Positions 34,164 through 42,431 of a DNA stretch of 64,000 nt are shown here, one piece after another. Origin of the DNA: Erythrobacter sp047872805 (GTDB lineage Bacteria > Pseudomonadota > Alphaproteobacteria > Sphingomonadales > Sphingomonadaceae). The translations under genes and the position numbers were made by a program. The notes beneath the pieces are model-generated. The model was not told where the DNA came from and searched no databases. It saw only the letters and a program-made list of their open reading frames with translations. Every line of letters starts with the position of its first letter. Position 1 is the first letter of the stretch. Location: NCBI RefSeq assembly GCF_047872805.1, contig NZ_JBLQUK010000001.1, positions 124,001 through 188,000 of the forward strand, written 5' to 3'.

Positions 34164-35111
34164 TCAGTCCATTGGGCCAGTGAAAAGCAGTGGGTCAAGG
34201 CGCGCATCTTTCCATTTCAGACCCCAATGCAGATGCGGCCCGGTTGCCCGCCCGCTCGATCCGACATTGCCAATATGCTGGCCCTGAACCACGGTGTCGC
34301 CTTCTGCCACGACGATCCGGCTGGCGTGGAGGAACGCGCTGTTGAGACCGTGCCCGTGGTCGATGATAATCAACCCGCCCTCTAGACTGAATCCGGTCCG
34401 CGCCAGAACCACCACGCCGTCCGCCGGAGAGACAAAGGGCACGCCGTCACCCGGCGCAATATCAATGCCCGAATGGTAACTGCCCGGCTCTCCGCGATAT
34501 ATCCGCTGACGACCAAAGCGTCCCGAGATGCGTCCTTTGACCGGCCAGATAAAATTCTGCTTCCAGCCACTTGCCCCCGTCTGCAGAGCGCGGGCAGCGT
34601 TGATCGCTTCCAGTTCGGGGAGGCGGCGCTCCATAAAGCTGGCGCTGGGGCCGCCCGGCTGGCGCGCAATATTCACCCGTTCGATCTGCCAGTCGCGCGG
34701 CTTGATGGAGAGCACCTCGCGGATAATCTGGCCGCTGCCAAGTGTCGCGGTCAGCGTGATCGTATCGGACGAATCGCGGTCGAACGCGGCGAAAAAGCTT
34801 CCGTCAGCGCCAATCTCAAGCGGAGCATCGCCCAAGGTCGCGGTCCAATCACCCACACCCAGCCGGCCGCGGATATACCCACCTTGCGTCAGTTGTCCGC
34901 TATAGGAAAGGCGGGTTTGCGGCGCTGTTGGGGTGGCAATGGGGGTGGCGGGTGCGCCATCAATCGCATTGGCATTGGCATTGGCATTGGCATTGGCATT
35001 GGCCTGCGGCGTTTCCGGCGCAGCGGTCTCGCCGCTTGCACAACTGATCAATGCCGCAAACCCCAATGCAGCAGGAAGCCATAAGCCCCGCCTTATCGAT
35101 CCGCTTGCCAA
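34164..35111 (-). CDS. M23 family peptidase, lipoprotein with (Ala-Asn)n linker
   Basis: A 315-aa LytM-type protein, likely cutting or binding peptidoglycan. The N-terminus has a lipobox-like LISC (about residues 21-24), then an Ala-Asn dipeptide repeat linker, an unrecognised beta domain, and the M23 domain with YHSGIDIAPGDG (His and Asp zinc ligands) and GPHLHWGLKWK (HxH). All ligands are kept, so it may be an active hydrolase. The start is uncertain: TTG at 35111 has AGGAG only 2 bases away, and no ATG fits. It lies 9 bp after the DUF2093 gene. Confidence 0.88.
   Translation of the reverse strand: MASGSIRRGLWLPAALGFAALISCASGETAAPETPQANANANANANANAIDGAPATPIATPTAPQTRLSYSGQLTQGGYIRGRLGVGDWTATLGDAPLEIGADGSFFAAFDRDSSDTITLTATLGSGQIIREVLSIKPRDWQIERVNIARQPGGPSASFMERRLPELEAINAARALQTGASGWKQNFIWPVKGRISGRFGRQRIYRGEPGSYHSGIDIAPGDGVPFVSPADGVVVLARTGFSLEGGLIIIDHGHGLNSAFLHASRIVVAEGDTVVQGQHIGNVGSSGRATGPHLHWGLKWKDARLDPLLFTGPMD
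34966..35001. repeat. GCATTG hexanucleotide repeat, six units
   Basis: Six perfect tandem copies of GCATTG. On the minus strand they encode the Ala-Asn linker of the M23 lipoprotein. Because the unit is two codons, copy-number change alters linker length but keeps the frame. Confidence 0.95.
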
Positions 35112-35120
35112 TGCTCCTGC

Positions 35121-35324
35121 CTAAATCTGGCCGAGTAAGCGCCGGGTGGCGATTTCGGCGGTCGCATAGGGTTCCTGATGCTCGGCGCTCCAATAGCGCA
35201 GCTCTTCGAGCGGGATGGGCTCTCCGGACACTGCACACAGGACATGACGGCCCGGACGCAGCACTCGAAAACTGGCGGGACTGTAATAGAGTTTGGCGGC
35301 TTTATCGCTGGATGACATCAACAT
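35121..35324 (-). CDS. DUF2093 domain protein
   Basis: A 67-aa protein, essentially all DUF2093: KLYYSPASFRVLRPGRHVLC followed by IPLEELRYWSAEHQEPYA. This small family is typical of alphaproteobacteria and its function is unknown. The first two Met codons (35324 and 35318) are both possible starts. It lies between xseA (24 bp upstream) and the M23 peptidase. Confidence 0.9.
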   Translation of the reverse strand: MLMSSSDKAAKLYYSPASFRVLRPGRHVLCAVSGEPIPLEELRYWSAEHQEPYATAEIATRRLLGQI

Positions 35325-35348
35325 AGGGCGCTCCTTAACACGGGGTTC

Positions 35349-36845
35349 CTAGCCGAACAAATCCTCTTGGCGCGACGGGGAAGGATGCGGGGTGGCTTGC
35401 CGCGATTTGCTCGCCGCCTTGTGCGGTTGCTGCGGAGCGGGCGCCGGGGAAGCCGGGTTGTCGCCAACCTCGACTGCCAGCGTGCCGTCGCGGAATTGCA
35501 GCGTCAGCAAGCGTTCGGCCTCTGCCTGCGCCTTGCCGGTCAGGGCCCTACCCTGCGGATCGCGCACAATGGCATAACCTCGCTCCAACGGCTTTTCGGG
35601 GTGCAACTGACTGGCGACCCGCACCAGTGCATCCAGCCGCTCGCGTGCGCCAATCATCGGCCGCTCGATCAGCGCCGGGACCAGCCTCCCCCCGGCAAGC
35701 TGCCGCTGCCGGTCGTCCAGCGCGCGGGTCAGCATCCGGGGTGACAGCCGTGCGGCAGTCCCGGCCAGCAATTCGCGCCCCTTGCCCGCGCGGTCCCTCA
35801 GCCCGCGGCGCAGCCGTTCGGACAGTTCATCCAGCCGCTGCGCATGCGGTTGCAGCAGCGCCTCGGCCTTAGGCATTCGACGCAGCCTTGCCTCCAGCCG
35901 TTCGCGTCCCAGCTCGACCGGGCGATGCACCGCGCGGCGCTGGCGATTGGCGAAATCGGCAAGCGACGCGGCAATATCGGCCCGCACCGGCACTGCCATT
36001 TCCGCCGCCGCAGTTGGGGTTGGCGCGCGCCGGTCCGCGGCAAAGTCTGCCAGCGTCGTATCGGTTTCGTGGCCCACAGCCGAAATAACCGGAATGGTAC
36101 AATCTGCAATCGCGCGCACCACGATCTCTTCATTGAAGCTCCACAGATCCTCAACCGAACCGCCCCCGCGCGCGACAATCACGACATCGGGGCGCGCCGC
36201 TGCTCCGCCCGGTTCAAGCGCGGAGAACCCTCGGATTGCCGCAGCAACCTGCTCCGCCGCGCCTTGTCCCTGCACCAGCACCGGCCACACCACCACATGG
36301 CTAGGAAACCGGTCTGCCAGCCGGTGGAGAATATCACGGATAACCGATCCGGTTGGCGATGTGACCACGCCAATGGTGCGCGGAAGAAACGGCAGACGGC
36401 GCTTGCGGGTTGCGGCAAACACCCCCTCAGCCTCCAGCCGGAGCCGCGTTTTTTCGAGCAGCGCGAGCAACGCGCCTTCGCCCGCCAGTTCGAGACTGTC
36501 GATGACGATCTGATATTTCGAGCGCCCCGGATAGGTCGTCAGCTTGCCTGTGGCGATCACTTCAAGCCCATCTTCGGGAACAAAGGCGATCCGCCCGGCA
36601 TTGCCTCGCCACATCACCCCGTCGAGCAGAGCGCTCTCGTCTTTCAGCGCGCAATACATGTGCCCCGAAGCAGCGCGCTTCACCCCTGACAATTCGCCGC
36701 GCAGCCGGACATGGCCAAACCGGTCCTCCACGGTGCGTTTGAGCATCGCGGAAATCTCGCTGATCGACAGCGGGCTGGCATTGTCGCCCGGCGATGCACG
36801 CGCTACCAGCCCGGGAATGTTTGTATCGGTGGGGGCGCGGGCCAT
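35349..36845 (-). CDS. xseA: Exodeoxyribonuclease VII large subunit
   Basis: Large subunit of the ssDNA exonuclease ExoVII. A 498-aa protein with the OB-fold N-terminus (LSISEISAMLKRTVEDRFG, RGELSGVKRAASGHMY), catalytic-core segments (VVTSPTGSVIRDILHRLADRFP, DVVIVARGGGSVEDLWSFNEE, SAVGHETDTTLADFAADRRAPTP) and a long helical C-terminus with a Pro-rich end. Its ATG (36845-36843) overlaps the divergent purD ATG (36844-36846), and its Shine-Dalgarno-like AAGGA lies inside the first codons of purD. The usual N-terminal length supports this start. xseB is not in the window. Confidence 0.96.
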   Translation of the reverse strand: MARAPTDTNIPGLVARASPGDNASPLSISEISAMLKRTVEDRFGHVRLRGELSGVKRAASGHMYCALKDESALLDGVMWRGNAGRIAFVPEDGLEVIATGKLTTYPGRSKYQIVIDSLELAGEGALLALLEKTRLRLEAEGVFAATRKRRLPFLPRTIGVVTSPTGSVIRDILHRLADRFPSHVVVWPVLVQGQGAAEQVAAAIRGFSALEPGGAAARPDVVIVARGGGSVEDLWSFNEEIVVRAIADCTIPVISAVGHETDTTLADFAADRRAPTPTAAAEMAVPVRADIAASLADFANRQRRAVHRPVELGRERLEARLRRMPKAEALLQPHAQRLDELSERLRRGLRDRAGKGRELLAGTAARLSPRMLTRALDDRQRQLAGGRLVPALIERPMIGARERLDALVRVASQLHPEKPLERGYAIVRDPQGRALTGKAQAEAERLLTLQFRDGTLAVEVGDNPASPAPAPQQPHKAASKSRQATPHPSPSRQEDLFG

Positions 36846-38154
36846 GAATATCCTTTTGCTTGGGTCAGGCGGTCGTGAACATGCGTTAGCATGGCGGTTG
36901 GCGCAATCCCCCGGCCTAACGAAGCTTTACGCCGCCCCCGGAAATCCAGGCATCGCGCAGGATGCCGAATGCATCACGCTTGACGTGAACGATCACACAG
37001 CGGTGGTTCGCTTTTGCGAAAGCCGCGCGATCGGGTTGGTTGTGATTGGGCCCGAAGCGCCGCTGGTCGATGGTCTGGTCGACAGTCTGCGCGCTGCTAA
37101 TATACCCGCTTTCGGCCCCTCGCGGGCCGCTGCGCAGCTTGAAGGCAGCAAGGGTTTCACCAAGGATCTGTGCCGCCGCGCCAATATCCCCACCGGCGCC
37201 TATGTTCGCACCTCCACGCTCGAACAGGCGCGCGCGGCGCTTTCCGGTTTCGCTGCCCCCTATGTGCTGAAGGCGGATGGGCTGGCAGCAGGCAAAGGTG
37301 TGGTGATCGCCTCCAACCGGGCCGAAGCCGAGGCCGCGCTGGCCGAGATGTTTGACGGTCAATTCGGCGATGCAGGCGCAGAGGTAGTGATCGAGGAATT
37401 CCTGAAGGGTGAGGAAGCGAGCTTTTTCGCCGTCACCGATGGCAAGACCGTGGTCCCGTTCGGCACGGCGCAGGATCACAAGCAGGTGGGCGAAGGCGAC
37501 ACCGGCCCCAACACTGGGGGCATGGGCGCCTATTCCCCTGCCCAGGTGCTGACGCCGGAATTGCAGGCGCGCGCCATGGCAGAGATCATCCATCCCACGG
37601 TCACGGCGATGGCTTCGGCGGGGATGCCTTATTCGGGGGTGCTCTATGCCGGGCTGATGCTGACGGCGGAGGGCCCTAAACTGATCGAATACAACGCCCG
37701 CTTTGGCGATCCCGAATGTCAGGTGCTGATGATGCGCTATCGCGGCGACCTTGCCGCGATGATGCTCGCCTGTGCCAAGGGGGAACTGGATGCGGCAGAG
37801 CCTGATTTCGCCGATGAAACCGCGCTGACCGTGGTGATGGCGGCAAAGGGCTATCCCGGCACCCCCACAAAAGGCGGCGCGATTGATCTGGGAGCGGCCG
37901 GAGCGTCAAACGGCGGGCGCGCCGCGAAGGTGTTTCACGCCGGAACCGCGATGAAAGACGGTGCGCTGGTTGCGAGCGGCGGCCGCGTGCTGGGCGTCAC
38001 CGCAACCGGCAAGAATGTCACCGAGGCGCAGCAAGCCGCCTATGCAGCGGTCGACGCGATCACCTTCCCCACCGGCTTTTGCCGCCGCGACATCGGCTGG
38101 AAAGAAGTCGCGCGCGAAGCCGAAACCGAGCGCCCGCTCCCGCGCCCGAATTGA
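36844..38154 (+). CDS. purD: Phosphoribosylamine-glycine ligase
   Basis: Second step of purine synthesis (GAR synthetase). A 436-aa ATP-grasp enzyme: MNILLLGSGGREHALAW at the start, GPSRAAAQLEGSKGFTKDL, VLKADGLAAGKGVVIA, GAEVVIEEFLKGEEASFFAV, TGGMGAYSPA and LIEYNARFGDPECQ. The start is the family-typical MNILLLGSGG, and it overlaps the xseA start codon on the other strand. A G-rich run (GGTGGGGG) about 8 bp upstream, inside xseA, is the likely ribosome site. The C-terminal tail is slightly long. Confidence 0.97.
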   Translation: MNILLLGSGGREHALAWRLAQSPGLTKLYAAPGNPGIAQDAECITLDVNDHTAVVRFCESRAIGLVVIGPEAPLVDGLVDSLRAANIPAFGPSRAAAQLEGSKGFTKDLCRRANIPTGAYVRTSTLEQARAALSGFAAPYVLKADGLAAGKGVVIASNRAEAEAALAEMFDGQFGDAGAEVVIEEFLKGEEASFFAVTDGKTVVPFGTAQDHKQVGEGDTGPNTGGMGAYSPAQVLTPELQARAMAEIIHPTVTAMASAGMPYSGVLYAGLMLTAEGPKLIEYNARFGDPECQVLMMRYRGDLAAMMLACAKGELDAAEPDFADETALTVVMAAKGYPGTPTKGGAIDLGAAGASNGGRAAKVFHAGTAMKDGALVASGGRVLGVTATGKNVTEAQQAAYAAVDAITFPTGFCRRDIGWKEVAREAETERPLPRPN

Positions 38155-38280
38155 GCGGCAGTTTGGCACGGGCAGAGAATGACGACCGCTATGCGGTGCC
38201 TCTGACACCAAAACCAGTAGCTGATTTGCAGGTGGTCACCATTGGTTTTCCCCCGATCTTTCAACAGTTAAACAATATAA

Positions 38281-38305
38281 TTAACGCCAATTAACTCCGA
38301 TTAAC
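38281..38305. repeat. Three TTAAC direct repeats with 10-bp period
   Basis: TTAAC begins at 38281, 38291 and 38301, one helical turn apart, in the AT-rich gap between purD and the small wHTH-like gene; a further TTAA lies at 38268. The spacing puts all copies on one face of DNA, as for a multimeric regulator. CtrA sites also use TTAA but with 7-bp spacing, whereas here it is 6. Confidence 0.5.
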
Positions 38306-38375
38306 CTTACCTTCTCGTGAAGCCTGTGTGGAGAGTAAGGCAATGCAAAAAAACCTCGAATCGGAGAGACCGCTT

Positions 38376-38867
38376 ATGCGAACTCGTTCATCGAAAACTG
38401 CGCTGACCAATCAAATTACGGCTGTGGCCCTTGATCTCCAACGTTTTCGAGAGCGCACCGACGGGCTGGCATATCTCTCCAGGCGCGAACCCAAGCTGAA
38501 GAGGCAAGCGAGCGAACTTTCGAATGGGCCCGTGCTCGATGTGTATTTGCTCGAGCAGCAGGTCGCTCGGCTTATCCGCGTTGAGAGGGCGAGGCGGCGC
38601 TATCTTCCGGGGCTCAACGAAGATGCGATCGATTGGGCGCTTCTACTGGATCTGACCAAAGCGCATTTGCGCGATGAAATGGTTTATTCTGGAGTGTTAC
38701 GGGCATCGCTCACGCTGAAAGAGCCAGAGTTTTGGCGAGCCCTCGCAAGGCTCGAAAACAATGGCCTGGTCGATGGTATGTATGCTCCCTCTGACTCCTG
38801 TCGAATAGCGATCTGGCTCAGCGAGTTTGGCGCAGAACGTATGATGAGAGTGCTGGCACCGGCTTAG
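38376..38867 (+). CDS. Small winged-helix-like protein, unknown
   Basis: A 163-aa protein. The C-terminal half (DWALLLDLTKAHLRDEMVYSG, then EPEFWRALARLENNGLVDGM and a short beta-wing-like end) looks like a winged helix of the kind seen in small regulators. I recognise no named family. I use ATG 38376, which has a good Shine-Dalgarno (GGAGAG, 38363-38368); ATG 38343 and GTG 38328 are in frame upstream. The stop is 3 bp before the next gene, so the two are probably cotranscribed. Base composition is visibly more AT-rich than flanking genes. Confidence 0.65.
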   Translation: MRTRSSKTALTNQITAVALDLQRFRERTDGLAYLSRREPKLKRQASELSNGPVLDVYLLEQQVARLIRVERARRRYLPGLNEDAIDWALLLDLTKAHLRDEMVYSGVLRASLTLKEPEFWRALARLENNGLVDGMYAPSDSCRIAIWLSEFGAERMMRVLAPA

Positions 38868-38870
38868 CTG

Positions 38871-40616
38871 TTGGCAACCTCGACGCCGGACAAACCAGTT
38901 GCACGGGTTAAACAGGCGCAATACGGTCCGCAAACGATGCAGGTAGGGGAATACTCGGAAGAGGCTATCAGGCGTTCGCTTGAAAATGTTTTGGCCAGCC
39001 CTCAGTTTTTGGCCTCGCCACGGCAGTGTCAATTGCTGTCTTATCTCGTCGAAGAGACGCTCGCCGGCCGCTCTGACAAATTGAAAGGATACGGCATAGG
39101 GATCGACGTTTTTGGCAGAGATTCTGATTTCGATCCGTCCGAAGACTCACTTGTTCGCGTTCATATGTCCCGGCTAAGAAGCCTTTTAAGTGATTACTAT
39201 ACGTTAGATGGGGCGGCTGACGACCCTGTAATTATACTTAGGCCAGGGGCCTATGTGCCAAAGTTCCAAGCGCCAAAGAAGATAAACAAAACCAACGCAG
39301 CCGCCAGCAAATTTAAATCGCGGGAGGGCACCGATGTTACGCCAGAACGGGCGATAATCTTTGCTCTGATTGCATTCATTGTTGCAATGCTCTTCTGGGA
39401 TCACTTGGTGCCCAATTTCAACCCTGAACAGGCTGCGAGGCAACCTGAAGGTCCATCGGTCGCTGTCGCGGCCTTTCAAGTGAATGGCACCGAACTGGTT
39501 CTTGCCGAACAATTGCGCTCGGGTCTCCAGCACGAGATTGTGTCTTATTTGTCCCAGCTCCCTAACCTCGCGGTTCTTGGCCATGACACAGTCAAAGATC
39601 GAGAATTTGAATCGTCTAAGGATCGCCGGGCAGCAGACTTTGTTCTGCTAGGTACGATCACGGTGGATGACACAGGGTTTCTTGTAAATTCGAGCCTCCT
39701 CAGAACAAGCGATGAAGAAGTGGTCTGGTCACAACGAAGTGAGCTGACTTCATTGAGTACCACCAATTTTCTGACAGTCAAAAGCGATATTGCGCTCGCG
39801 ATTGCTGCTGAATTGGGTCAGCCTTATGGAGTAATTCATGAGGCCATGCGTAACAATATCACACTCCAGCGCGATGTAGATCTCAATGATTATTTCTGCG
39901 AGCTTAGCGCCTATGATTACATGCGTACGAAGGAACCAGTAGAGCGAGCAGAGGTTCGCTCTTGCCTCAATGATGCCATTCATGAAAACCCGCGTTATTC
40001 TGACGCGCTGGCCCTACTTTCATTCATTTATGGAGAGGAGGGGCGTCTAATCGCTGGGCGTCGTTCGCAAACAGGGGCGGACAGTTATCCAGAACAGTCG
40101 CTAGGCTTTGCCAAGCGGGCCGTAGAAGCGAATACGACGAATTCGATGGCATATTCGCAGCTCGCCTTGGCTCAGTATTTCAGCGGCAATGATGCGACCG
40201 CAAGTGTATCGATTGAGCGAGCCTTGCGGATGAGTCCGAACAATACAGAAATTCTTGCCGACGCGGCATGGCTCTACGCTGCCTTGGGAAATTGCCAACT
40301 GTCGGACGGGCTTTCGAGCAAGGCAATCTCTTTGAACCCAGGTCATCCACCGTGGTACTGGTTGGGTCCAGCACTGTGCGCAATAACATCGGGAGACGGT
40401 TCGAAGGCACTGAGGTTCGCCCAACTGTATAGGCAGGAAGATTCCCTGCATGCGCGGTTCGTTTTGGCTGCCGCATTGCGGATGAACGGCGAAGATGAAG
40501 ACGCCGACGAGGTCATCGCAGGTGCTCGTGAAGACTTCTCTTTTTCCATGCAGGAACTTCAATCCAATATCGCAGTATGGAGACTCCCCGATAAGGTCAT
40601 CGCACTGGCGATGTGA
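38871..40616 (+). CDS. Membrane-bound wHTH regulator with TolB-like and TPR domains
   Basis: Up to 581 aa. The N-terminal domain (about 28-132) matches the wHTH-type module found before cyclase or TPR domains in rhizobial proteins: LENVLASPQFLASPRQCQLL, ETLAGRSDKLKGYGIGIDVF, DPSEDSLVRVHMSRLRSLL, LRPGAYVP. One TM helix follows (about 160-178, AIIFALIAFIVAMLFW), then a TolB-N-like domain (VAVAAFQ; LVLAEQLRSGLQHEIVSYL) and TPR-like helices to the end. This is a CadC/ToxR-like layout: DNA-binding inside, sensing outside. The start is uncertain (TTG 38871 or ATG 38937). The gene is more AT-rich than its neighbours, with codon use unlike them, suggesting transfer. Confidence 0.8.
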   Translation: MATSTPDKPVARVKQAQYGPQTMQVGEYSEEAIRRSLENVLASPQFLASPRQCQLLSYLVEETLAGRSDKLKGYGIGIDVFGRDSDFDPSEDSLVRVHMSRLRSLLSDYYTLDGAADDPVIILRPGAYVPKFQAPKKINKTNAAASKFKSREGTDVTPERAIIFALIAFIVAMLFWDHLVPNFNPEQAARQPEGPSVAVAAFQVNGTELVLAEQLRSGLQHEIVSYLSQLPNLAVLGHDTVKDREFESSKDRRAADFVLLGTITVDDTGFLVNSSLLRTSDEEVVWSQRSELTSLSTTNFLTVKSDIALAIAAELGQPYGVIHEAMRNNITLQRDVDLNDYFCELSAYDYMRTKEPVERAEVRSCLNDAIHENPRYSDALALLSFIYGEEGRLIAGRRSQTGADSYPEQSLGFAKRAVEANTTNSMAYSQLALAQYFSGNDATASVSIERALRMSPNNTEILADAAWLYAALGNCQLSDGLSSKAISLNPGHPPWYWLGPALCAITSGDGSKALRFAQLYRQEDSLHARFVLAAALRMNGEDEDADEVIAGAREDFSFSMQELQSNIAVWRLPDKVIALAM

Positions 40617-40730
40617 TAAGAATCACAATTGCGGCTGCCTCGCAGCATTCTTCAATTCGAAACTGCAATGGGTGTCCAATTCGTTTTGGTTCCATGCGCC
40701 CGAAATGTTGCAGGGTAGAACAGATAGGCC

Positions 40731-40744
40731 TTGATCCTGATCAA
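40731..40744 (+). promoter_or_regulatory. FNR/FixK-type box before cytochrome c gene
   Basis: TTGATCCTGATCAA is an exact TTGAT-N4-ATCAA site and is extended to an 18-bp palindrome (CCTTGATC-CT-GATCAAGG, 40729-40746). Its centre is 41.5 bp upstream of the ATG at 40779, with a GATAAG (-10-like) at 40767-40772. Confidence 0.75.
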
Positions 40745-40778
40745 GGTGGTCTGGCCAGGCATGGTCGATAAGGCCGCC

Positions 40779-41153
40779 ATGACCCATCGCCCTGCTCTCG
40801 TCGCCTCGCTCGTCTTTGCCTTCACCGCTTTGCCGTTCACCGCCGCGTGCAGCACCGCGCCGAAGTTTCAGTTGGCCGCCTCAGCTCAGCCCGCCCCGCC
40901 CGCTTTCGTCGAAGCGGCGTGCGGCGGGTGCCATGCGGTGGAGCCGCCCTACCTCTCTCCCAATCCGCAAGCCCCCAGTTTTGAATCGGTGGCGAACCGC
41001 CCGGGCGTGACCAAGGCGACCATCCGCGCATGGCTCGTGGATGCACATAATTACCCTGAAGCGATGGATTTCGACCTTACCAAAGAGCGTGTCGACGAAG
41101 TCGCCGCTTACATGATCACGCTGCGCCGCGCGGATTACGTGCCGAAGGAATGA
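40779..41153 (+). CDS. Small c-type cytochrome, probably lipid-anchored
   Basis: A 124-aa protein with a signal peptide ending in a lipobox-like FTAAC (about residues 20-24), a single heme c motif CGGCH, and an axial Met candidate in NYPEAMDFDL, followed by VDEVAAYMITLRR, a class I cytochrome c ending. Electron carrier in the periplasm; partners not in the window. I use ATG 40779; ATG 40761 is also in frame but gives a poor signal peptide. A perfect FNR/FixK-type box directly upstream implies oxygen-responsive control. Confidence 0.87.
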   Translation: MTHRPALVASLVFAFTALPFTAACSTAPKFQLAASAQPAPPAFVEAACGGCHAVEPPYLSPNPQAPSFESVANRPGVTKATIRAWLVDAHNYPEAMDFDLTKERVDEVAAYMITLRRADYVPKE

Positions 41154-41181
41154 TTTTCCTACAAAGCTGCGGCTTGATATG

Positions 41182-41209
41182 GCCGTCCGGTTACACCGTC
41201 CGGCTCTTT
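41182..41209. terminator. Possible terminator between convergent genes
   Basis: GCCGTCCGG-TTACA-CCGTCCGGC can fold with an internal TC/TC bulge and is followed by TCTTT. It sits in the 179 bp between the cytochrome and the PfkB kinase, which converge. The stem is interrupted, so support is weak. Confidence 0.3.
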
Positions 41210-41332
41210 CACATCGTCAGTTTGCGCCTTTGGCACGCCCGCATTGCTTGGGGGTGAGAAGGGCGCTGCTATGAGAGCGGATTTCCCCCTCTGGACAGTG
41301 TGTCAGGTGTGTCAGGCGGCGTGGGCTTTGCG

Positions 41333-42337
41333 CTACAGCCGCTCACGCATCAACGCCTGCATATCAGCATCGGGCCGCGGGCCGTAATGCGAAATGACCT
41401 CGGAAGCGGCGATCGCGCCGCGTTTGAGACAGCGTTCAAGCGGTTCGCCGCGCGCATAGCCCGCCAGAAACCCCGCTGCGAACTGGTCGCCTGCGCCGGT
41501 GGTGTCGACCACTTTGACAACCGGCACTGCGGCCACGGCCGCCCGCTCACCATGCGCATCGGCAACCGCACCCTTCTCGCTGCGGGTGGCAACCAGCACC
41601 GGGACCTTGGGCGAGATTGCTGCAAAGCCGGCGTCGAAATCCGCCTCTCCAGTGAGCGTCGCCAGTTCGCTTTCGTTGACGAACAGGATGTCGATCAGCC
41701 CGTCGTCGATCATGGCGCGGAAATCATCGCCGTGACGTTCGATGACGAAACTTTCGGATGCGGTAAACGCAACCTTGCGTCCGGCTGCGCGGGCGACGTC
41801 AATCGCGCGGCGCATCGCGCGGCGCGGTTCTTCCGGGTCCCACAGATAGCCTTCGAGATAGAGGATCGCGCCGCTGGCGATCAGCTCCTCATCCAGCGCC
41901 GCAGCGGGGAGATACTGGCCCGCGCCAAGGAAGGTGTTCATCGTGCGCTCGCCATCAGGGGTGACGAAGATCAGCACGCGCCCCGTCGCCGGTTCGCCCT
42001 CCCGCGCCGGAGTGTCGAAATCAATGCCGGTGGCGCGCATGTCGTGGCGAAACACCTTGCCCAACTGATCGTCGGCGACCTGACCGATAAAGGCGCATTG
42101 CAAGCCCAGCGTCGACAACCCGGCGAGCGTGTTGGCCGCCGATCCGCCCGAAAGCTCGCGCGCAGGCGGCATGGCTTCGTAAAGCTCATCCGCGCGCGCT
42201 TCGTCGATCAAGGTCATGCCGCCGCGATTGAGCTGCAGCTCTTCGATCAGGCCCTCTTCGCAAGAGGCAATCACATCGACGACGGCATTGCCGATGGCGA
42301 TGACGTCATAACGGGCTTCGGTGAGGCTATCGGGCAA
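41333..42337 (-). CDS. PfkB-family kinase (adenosine kinase-like)
   Basis: A 334-aa ribokinase-family enzyme. Signatures: GNAVVDVIA at the N-terminus, ELSGGSAANTLAGLSTLG, and the anion-hole motif VVDTTGAGDQFAAGFLAGY near the C-terminus. The sequence is closest in feel to bacterial adenosine kinases (GVRG-type lids and ALDEELIASGAILYLEGYLW), but the substrate is inferred. TTG at 42337 is the start: no ATG fits, and CAGGAAA lies about 8 bp upstream. It diverges from the EI24 gene. Confidence 0.88.
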   Translation of the reverse strand: MPDSLTEARYDVIAIGNAVVDVIASCEEGLIEELQLNRGGMTLIDEARADELYEAMPPARELSGGSAANTLAGLSTLGLQCAFIGQVADDQLGKVFRHDMRATGIDFDTPAREGEPATGRVLIFVTPDGERTMNTFLGAGQYLPAAALDEELIASGAILYLEGYLWDPEEPRRAMRRAIDVARAAGRKVAFTASESFVIERHGDDFRAMIDDGLIDILFVNESELATLTGEADFDAGFAAISPKVPVLVATRSEKGAVADAHGERAAVAAVPVVKVVDTTGAGDQFAAGFLAGYARGEPLERCLKRGAIAASEVISHYGPRPDADMQALMRERL

Positions 42338-42431
42338 AGGGTGTTTCCTGTGTTGCGAAGGTGTGATCCAATTGGCAGCGCGCCTAGCCCGATGAGCGCA
42401 TCAGGCCAAGGTCAAAGATTGGAGGTTTGAC

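Noticed and set aside
41300..42430. 376-codon plus-strand frame opposite the PfkB kinase
   Set aside because: Antisense shadow: the kinase on the minus strand has complete family motifs; the plus frame has none.
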